Assembly (NCBI GenBank): GCA_004794655.1
Contig: SMMW01000145.1
Coordinates: 502,501-566,500, forward strand
DNA from: Marisa cornuarietis
Taxonomy: Eukaryota; Mollusca; Gastropoda; Architaenioglossa; Ampullariidae
Reading direction: 5' to 3'
Length of the DNA stretch: 64,000 nucleotides
The notes below the pieces were generated by a model, which was not told the DNA's origin, ran no database searches, and saw only the letters and a program-made list of their open reading frames with translations. Shown piece after piece: positions 56,801 to 64,000 of the stretch. A program made the translations under genes and the position numbers. How positions within the stretch are numbered: position 1 is the stretch's first letter; the number at the start of each line of letters is the position of its first letter.

Positions 56801-58361
56801 ACCCCCAGACAGTCCGACATTGAGATGCTGCTGTTGTTGAGGTTGGATGGGATGAATGCTTCCACCAAACGATCTGGCACTGGGGGGGTGGATATCTGGG
56901 AAATACAGGGGATGGAAGGGGCAGGGAGAGGGAGGGTTGTGGTAGATGTATGGGGAGAGTCGCTGCTCTGTGTCGCCCCATGTGTTGGTGGCAGCCTCTT
57001 CTACTTGCTATTCCTTGTTCTTTATTGTCAAGGCAACCCGCCAAGTCCAGTGGTGGTGTACTTAAGGGTTTTCAGATCCATTCTATTGCACTATTCCTAT
57101 ATTCTACTGCAATGCTCTTATATTCTACTGCAATATTTCTATATTTTTACTGCAATATTTCTATGTTCTAGACTTAAATTTAGTTTTGGATAATATATTT
57201 ATCTCTATTTTGATTCTATACGGTAATCTTATTTTTAACCCTTATTGCTAGCAGTTTGTTGTTTTGTGTGTTTGTGAGTGGCACCTGTTACATGAAGACC
57301 ATATCCTGGTTGTTATTTGTCTAATGAACCTTTCATTTGATATCACAGACACTGTCTCGACACTAATTAACTATATTTTATGTTTTATTTGTAGCTGGAA
57401 GTTTACATTGTTGTAGCTTTTTGCTGTTAGTGGGCGGGGGGTTATATTCCTCCCTTTTTCTGTAATATTGCTTTAGAAATCTAGACTTTGGATGGTTTGC
57501 CATCATCTTTACTGTTGATGACAGTCACTGCTGATATAGGGCTAGACTGCGCCCCAGGCGAAAGACAAGTGCTGTGCCCCACCATACCCTCCCCTCGAAC
57601 CCCACCAAAATGTCAAAAAAAGCAATTAAACAAACTCAGCAATTAATTTACATGTTCTAGTCATCAAACTGAGGCTTAAAATCTTGTTTACATTTTTGGT
57701 GTGTGAAGAAAACTAGTGAAGCTGCCAAGTCAAGCTCATGGACATAACAGCCAGGCTAACTATTCTGACAGCACTGCTGACCTAATTTTTAATTAATTTT
57801 CTTTTAGAGAAATTTTTTTCTCCACTAACTACAGAAAATAGCGGGGCCAGTACCATTGTGAGACACTGTAAATGTGTTAAAGTTTCTAGTAATAATAATA
57901 ATATCTAATAGTTTATATCGGTACTGATATACTTTTCAAATTGTCATATGAGAACAAATAGCTAACCCTAAACTTATCATTAATTTAATATTTGTACATA
58001 AATAGGCAGCATATATATATATATATATATATAAATGATCCACCAGAGTAATATTTTATCTCGGATCATTTGTCGCTTTCTTAAAAATACAAACTGCGGG
58101 TCATCTATGCGACCCCCGGCACCTGGGCCGTTGAAGGCACCATTTTCTCTTCCAACTCTCCTGATGAAGGTGACTACAACATGATTCGAACAGTTCTTGT
58201 CCTGCACTGTTGTGAACGAGAAGGGCTCTAGATGGAATTTGTACAACAGTTGAAAACAAATCTGTGGGAGACTGGAAAAAAGACTGCAGCCCCCGGAGAA
58301 GGAAGAGGCGATGTTGAGCATTCTTCACCACAACCTGAGAGTTGGTATCCAAGTGAAATAG

Positions 58362-58406
<45 letters not shown>

Positions 58407-59349
58407 TGCTTTTTGTGTGGCCATCTGGCTGGCTGGCCGACTGACAGGGTGGATGGATTTCTGCCTTCTAAATTACCTATCTCTGTTCCTGTCTGACACT
58501 GGTACATACACATAACAGGGGGGGGGGGCAAAGTACAGACCGTCTGCCAAAGTGTGATGCGCACTTGTTTTCATTTTTTATATTTAGCCTAGGTTAGAAC
58601 TCGCCAGTCAGTTTCTAACATTGTTAACACAGAAGAATTACAAAGATATCGTTAGAGACGTTAGACATCAAGTCCAAACAGCTTTACTTTACACAATAAA
58701 GTCAGTAAGTGATCGCCATGATGAACTCATTTGTTGTCCATTCCATTATCACTAGGTGTCTTGTGTAGTCACCGGCCGGCCCTGTTTTGTTGTTGTTGTT
58801 TTTTTTGTTGATATTTTACCGGCCCGCCGTATAGCTAGAATTTTGAGACCAGCCCGAAAAAAGAAAAATTTGCCTACATGTGATATATAAGAACGAGCCT
58901 ACACATGTCCACACGCACAAATATACATATTTGTGAATAAATATACAGACAAACGGACAAACAGACACAAACACAAAAACATGTGCAAGTGCATAGAATA
59001 ATAAAAATATTCGCCGAAATCAGTTGTGCTGTGCACAGTGACATTGACATAAACATCATGTGCTGACCTGGTGACCCGGAAGCTGAAAGCTCCCCGCCTC
59101 CGTATCGCTCTAAACTTTTAAGTAATGTCAAAGGGAATAGAGTGGGTCATCCTCTGGCCCTGGGCTGTGCTGGCTGCACACTCAGAAAGTTAGTTTAGGG
59201 CGACTCCTGTGGGACTGGGCTCCATGTCCTGGAACATTGGCATCCGTCCTCCCGTCCTCCCGTCTTCCCACCTCATTCGCCACAAGCTGACAAATGTCTG
59301 CGAGCTGCTACTTAGTGACGGCTGCTTTAGGAAACCTCATTACGAAATA
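56801..59349. other. No supported gene; microsatellites
   Basis: Single-copy DNA. Holds a short repeated (TATTCTACTGCAA) tract at 57090-57165, TA repeats at 58012-58033, a long (GT)n at 58363-58404 and a G run at 58519-58528. Confidence 0.5.
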
Positions 59350-60270
59350 CTGGGTTGTGGGAAAAGCCCTGAAATATTTCACTGTTTTTCCAAAGGCATT
59401 TATTTATATAAAAAACTTCATTCAATGAGATACTCCCCCGTTTTGTTCACTAAAATGTTGACACATTTCAGTGAGATTCATAATTCCTCGTTCATAGAAA
59501 GTCCAAACTTGTTTGTGGTCTCACGATGTTGCCATGGAACACGACTCCTTCACGATTAACGAGCGCTGGACATTTCTAGATGATGGATTCTTTCAAACTG
59601 CCGACAGTACACATTCGAATTGATTGATGGCTTTCTTGGTGGGAGCTCGAAAAAAAAAAACAGGGCGGCTTTAAAAGCCCACCACACTAAGAACATAACC
59701 TTCCTCGGAGTAATGTCCCCTTTTCGATATCATTTGAGGCGAATTAGCACATCGGGACCAAGACCGTTTGCGTATCATATTGTTGTAAACAATCCGCTTC
59801 TCATCACCAGTTATCAGTCGCTTCAAAATAAAAAAGGATCGTTTTCTATATGTTTAATGAGAATAATCGCTGATAATTCTACGCGCCGTCAAATGAACAT
59901 CTTTGAGTATCTCTCATGTCTCCCAGCTTATTCAGGTGGTCGTAAACGCTGGAATGATGAATGTTCAATGTTTGTTCAATCTCTCGTGTCGTGTTACATG
60001 GGTTTGACTTGATCGATACCTTTATTATCCCATCATCAAGCTTGGTGAGCCTCCAAAGCTCGAAATGACCAGCACGGAACTTCGAGAACCATCCTTGGAC
60101 CTGAGGCTGTTGTCAAGCACTGTGACCATAAACTTCATGCAACTTTTCACAAGCTTGACGAGTGCTCTTCATTTTACGGAAGAAACTTGTTCAGTTGGTC
60201 TTCCATCTTCAATTTGTAAAATCTCCAAAATTCAATCAAATCGTTCATTTTTTTTGGTTTTAAAATTAAG
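59350..60270 (-). mobile_element. Defective mariner (Tc1/mariner) transposon
   Basis: On the minus strand the remains of a mariner transposase run from about 60250 down to 59440. The right end at 59348-59351 is a TA followed by CTGGGTTGTGGGAAAAG, resembling mariner terminal repeats. The matching left terminal repeat is not recognisable. An internal part of the transposase is missing. Confidence 0.75.
59440..60250 (-). pseudogene. Mariner transposase pseudogene, SETMAR-like subfamily
   Basis: Fragments in order: STRQACEKLHEVYGHSA and WFSKFRAGHFELWRL (N-terminal helix-turn-helix), KLDDGIIKVSIKSNP, TTREIEQTLNIHHSSVYDHL (second HTH), RLITGDEK-IVYNN (first catalytic Asp, near 59800), SVWWAFK (remnant of the SVWWD-type motif), then VVFHG-IVRPQTS, where the family has an HQDNARPHT-type motif. 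The second catalytic Asp is therefore lost. The sequence jumps to FYERGIMNL and a C-terminal QNG motif, so the segment with the third catalytic Asp is deleted. Multiple stops and shifts. It cannot encode active transposase. Confidence 0.78.
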
Positions 60271-60395
60271 CTGGAACTGTCGTCTGCCAAATTACATACA
60301 ATAACATAGATGAGAATGAATTGAGTACATGTACTTCCGAAAAGGAACTACCGCCATCTTGTGCAAAAATGTATTGACGTAGTGGAGAGAGAGAG

Positions 60396-60450
<55 letters not shown>

Positions 60451-61369
60451 TGTCCAGTAAACGGCAGGGACATGCATTGTCGGAGGAAATGATCATTGTT
60501 GTATTGTGTGTTTGTCGGTGAGACAGACATTTGAAGTGACGGGTACATGTGATAAAACTCGTGGCGTAAGGCTTCTAAGAGTTCGTAAGCGGATCGTTCC
60601 TCCAGTAGCAGTGCTTACTCTTACGACTACCATTACGATTACGCGCGTTACTCCCTCTGCTAATGTCAGCCCTCAGTTCTGTGAACATTCTCATCAGCTT
60701 TGTGCTTATGTTCGTGTTTGACTCAACAGTCAATCGGCACAGGAGTAGTTGCTTGTTTTGGCCATGAGACTCAGAACCACACTGCCTTTTGAGGGTAGCC
60801 TTGAGGGGAGAGTCAAGGCCGAGATCAAATAAGGTAGAACATAAAGGGGTGGATGACGACTTCAGGTTAAGGTACTGCAACAAACTCATGTCTGACCCTG
60901 GCTAATCAATCAGATCTCAGATTGGTTAGCGCCCTCTAGTGCTGAAGGTAGTGTACTTTACTCCACAGAGTGTCTTTTCAGACCTGGACCATGATGTGGG
61001 GCAAACGAAAGCCGGAGGGAGTTGAAAAGGAGGAGATGACTACCCAGGAATCGATTTTTACGTTCGGCCTGGAAACAAACATTTGTGTGGTCCTCATCAC
61101 TGCAGATACCCTTCCGCTCCCCACACCGCCTCCTCTGTTTTTATCGTTCGGCAAAAACGAGGCCCAGATGATCCGACCCTGTGGAGCTTTCGCCTTTCGG
61201 AGAGCAAAGTGTTGCTAAAAATAGCACACAATCAGCCATCTTCATCTGCTTTACTCCACTCCTCTCTCTAACGACTTCATAGAAACCGAGCTTTTGATTG
61301 GATGGCGATCATGCTGGCTAGTTAGTCTGATAGCAACGAAGATAGACAAACTAGTCAGTCACTTTGGTT
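60271..61369. other. No supported gene; GA/GT microsatellite
   Basis: (GA)n at 60385-60399 runs into (GT)n at 60399-60448. The remainder is single-copy with no recognised feature. Confidence 0.55.
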
Positions 61370-61830
61370 ACTCAGGTAGACAGACTAAATGGTACTTTGA
61401 TTACGCAAGATAGTTTAGTCACTTTGGTCACGAAGGTAGACAGACATGATGGTTACTTTGATTACGTAGAATAGTTTAGTCACTTTGGTCACGAAGGTAG
61501 ACAGACATGATGGTTACTTTGATCACGTAGAATAGTTTAGTCACTTTGGTCACGAAGGTAGACAGACATGATGGTTACTTTGATTACGTAGAATAGTTTA
61601 GTCACTTTGGTCACGTAGGTAGACAGACTTGATGGTTACTTTGATCACGTAGAATAGTTTAGTCACTTTGGTCAAGTAGATAGACAGACTAGATGGTTAC
61701 TTTAATCACGTAGAATAGTTTAGTCACTTTGGTCACGTAGATAGACAGACTAGATGGTTACTTTAATCACGTAGAATAGTTTAGTCACTTTGGTTACTTA
61801 GGTAGACAGACATGATGGTTACTTTGCACG
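61370..61830. repeat. 61-bp minisatellite array, about 7.5 copies
   Basis: Unit TTAGTCACTTTGGTCACGAA plus GGTAGACAGACATGATGGTTACTTTGATTACG-type sequence and TAGAATAGT. Period 61 bp (61415 to 61476). Edge copies are diverged. Confidence 0.95.
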
Positions 61831-62045
61831 CAGACACGACTTCCAGAACTTTGCTTCTCTAGACATTCTCCACAATAAATCAAACGTGTCACTCGTGGGT
61901 TGAACAGTTGTAACTTCTGTGATCGCTTCCATGCTAATGAGGCTTTGCTCTAGCAGCCAATCGACTATTGGGATGCTGCAGATGATGAGATGACCTTTCC
62001 CCACAAGTTACGTGAGGCTTTTTTTGCAGCATGACAAAGCCAGCT
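61831..62045. other. No gene seen
   Basis: Short single-copy spacer between two arrays. Confidence 0.5.
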
Positions 62046-64000
62046 TCACCTACAGCTGTCTTCATCCGTAATGTATCACTTACAAAGTAACGTACCCTCA
62101 TAAACGGTAACGTCTCGCTTACAAAGTAACGCACGCTCACATACGGTTACGTCTCGTTTACAACGTAACCCACCCTCACATACGGTAACGTCTCGCTTAC
62201 AAAGTAACGCACCCTCAAATTCAGTAACGTAGTGTTACAAGGTAACGCACCCTCACATTCAGTAACGTATTGCTACAACGTAACGCACCCTCAAATTCAG
62301 TAACGTAGTGTTACAAGGTAACGCACCCTCACATCCAGTAACGTATCGCTTACAAGGTAACGCACCCTCACATTCAGTAACGTAGTGTTACAAGGTAACG
62401 CACCCTTACATTCAGTAACGTATTGCTACAACATAACGCACCCTCACATCCAGTAACGTATTGTTTACAAGGTAACGCACCCTCACATTCAGTAACGTAT
62501 TGCTACAAGGTAACGCACCCTCACATTCAGTCACGTATTGCTTACAAGGTAACGCACCCTCACATTCAGTAACGTAGTGTTACAAGGTAACGCACCCTCA
62601 CATTCAGTAACGTATTCCTTACAACGTATCGCACCCTCACATTCAGTAACGTAGTTACAAGGTAACGCACCCTCACATTCAGTAACGTATTGCTACAACG
62701 TAACGCACCCTCACATTCAGTAACGTATTGCTACAACGTAACCCACCCTCACATTCAGTAACGTAGTGTTACAAGGTAACGCACCCTGACATCCAGTAAC
62801 GTATCGCTTACAAGGTAACGTACCCTCACATTCAGTAACGTATTGCTACAAGGTATCGCACCCTCACATTCAGTAACGTATTCCTTACAACGTATCGCAC
62901 CCTCACATTCAGTAACGTAGTGTTACAAGGTAACGCACCCTCACATTCAGTAACGTATCGCTTACAAGGTAACGCACCCTCACATTCAGTAACGTAGTGT
63001 TACAAGGTAACGCACCCTTACATTCAGTAACGTATTGCTACAACATAACGCACCCTCACATCCAGTAACGTATTGTTTACAAGGTAACGCACCCTCACAT
63101 TCAGTAACGTATTGCTACAAGGTAACGCACCCTCACATTCAGTAACGTATTGCTTACAAGGTAACGCACCCTCACATTCAGTAACGTAGTGTTACAAGGT
63201 AACGCACCCTCACATTCAGTAACGTATTGCTACAACGTAACGCACCCTCACATTCAGTAACGTATTGCTACAACGTAACCCACCCTCACATTCAGTAACG
63301 TAGTGTTACAAGGTAACGCACCCTGACATCCAGTAACGTATCGCTTACAAGGTAACGTACCCTCACATTCAGTAACGTATTGCTACAAGGTATCGCACCC
63401 TCACATTCAGTAACGTATTCCTTACAACGTATCGCACCCTCACATTCAGTAACGTAGTGTTACAAGGTAACGCACCCTCACATTCAGTAACGTATTGCTA
63501 CAACGTAACGCACCCTCACATTCAGTAACGTAGTGTTACAAGGTAACGCACCCTCACCTCCAGTAACGTATCGCTTACAAGGTAAAGTACCCTCACATTC
63601 AGTAACGTATTGCTACAAGGTAACGCACCCTCACATTCAGTAACGTAGTGTTACAAGGTAACGCACCCTTACATTCAGTAACGTATTGCTACAACGTAAC
63701 GCACCCTCACATTCAGTAACGTAGTGTTACAAGGTAACGCACCCTCACATTCAGTAACGCATTGTTACAAGGTAACGCACCCTCACATTCAGTAACGTAT
63801 TGTTACAACGTATCGCACCCTCATATTCAGTAACGTATTGTTACAAGGTAACGCACCCTCACGTTCAGTAATGTATTGTTACAAGGTAACGCACCCTCAC
63901 ATTCAGTAACGCATTGTTACAACGTAAGGCACCCTCATATTCAGTAACGTATTGTTACAAGGTAACGCACCCTCACGTTCAGTAATGTATTGTTACCAGG
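62046..64000. repeat. 38/39-bp satellite array running off the window end
   Basis: About 50 copies of ACAAGGTAACGCACCCTCAC plus ATTCAGTAACGTA(G/T)TG(T/C)T. Many units contain the dyad GTTAC-AAG-GTAAC. Left-edge units (62046-62220) are diverged (CGTCTCGCTTACAAAG). Larger blocks are duplicated: CACCCTTACATTCAGTAACG at 62401 recurs at 63013, and ACCCACCCTCACATTCAG at 62741 recurs at 63278, so a block of roughly 540-610 bp has been copied with loss of about two units. Stops are regular and there is no coding content. Confidence 0.97.

Noticed and set aside
1..64000. CRISPR-like arrays
   Set aside because: The many direct repeats are head-to-tail minisatellites without unique spacers, and the DNA is eukaryotic.

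Overview
The window is eukaryotic and repeat-rich, most likely from a metazoan and probably a lophotrochozoan such as a mollusc. This is inferred from the mix of RTE, I/Ingi-type and CR1/L2-type LINEs, tRNA-derived SINEs, mariner remnants and abundant minisatellites. There are no bacterial-style operons, and almost all long open frames lie in transposable elements or are products of tandem repeats. Only two host genes can be supported: an intact tRNA-Ala(UGC) gene at 8.04-8.11 kb (minus strand) and one 111-bp coding exon of a Rab26/Rab37-like small GTPase at 26.76-26.87 kb (minus strand). The rest of the Rab gene was not seen, so most of the window is probably intronic or intergenic.

Layout. 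0-5.7 kb: minisatellites (34-bp array at 1-272, degenerate TGTCTA array, a 1.3-kb AGACCTCA array at 3.3-4.6 kb) and a SINE copy. 6.1-8.1 kb: a 5'-truncated RTE-type LINE with an intact 588-residue reverse transcriptase frame, next to the tRNA-Ala gene. 9.4-12.6 kb: a second SINE copy and a 34-bp array. 13.58-17.65 kb: a full-length I/Ingi-type LINE with apurinic-type endonuclease, reverse transcriptase and RNase H, flanked by an 11-bp duplication and broken by one stop and three frameshifts. 17.85-18.14 kb: a full-length SINE with its own 11-bp duplication. 18-41 kb: mostly unannotatable single-copy DNA with five further arrays, microsatellites, SINE fragments and the Rab exon. 41.3-43.3 kb: a badly decayed second RTE copy with an internal 34-bp tandem array made from its own 3' coding end. 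45.2-47.5 kb: a 27/30-bp array. 52.0-53.1 kb: two arrays. 53.7-55.3 kb: a 5'-truncated CR1/L2-type LINE. 59.35-60.27 kb: a dead mariner. 61.4-64.0 kb: two arrays, the last running off the window end.

The most interesting observation is at the 5' end of the full-length LINE. Positions 13585-13733 can be folded by hand into the nested double-pseudoknot order of an HDV-like self-cleaving ribozyme (P1, P2, P3, a 7-nt L3 ending UCGC, P3', P1', a large P4 domain, P2'). The predicted cleavage site falls one base from the independently located target-site duplication. HDV-like ribozymes are known from several non-LTR retrotransposon groups. Whether this family already has a described one cannot be decided here.
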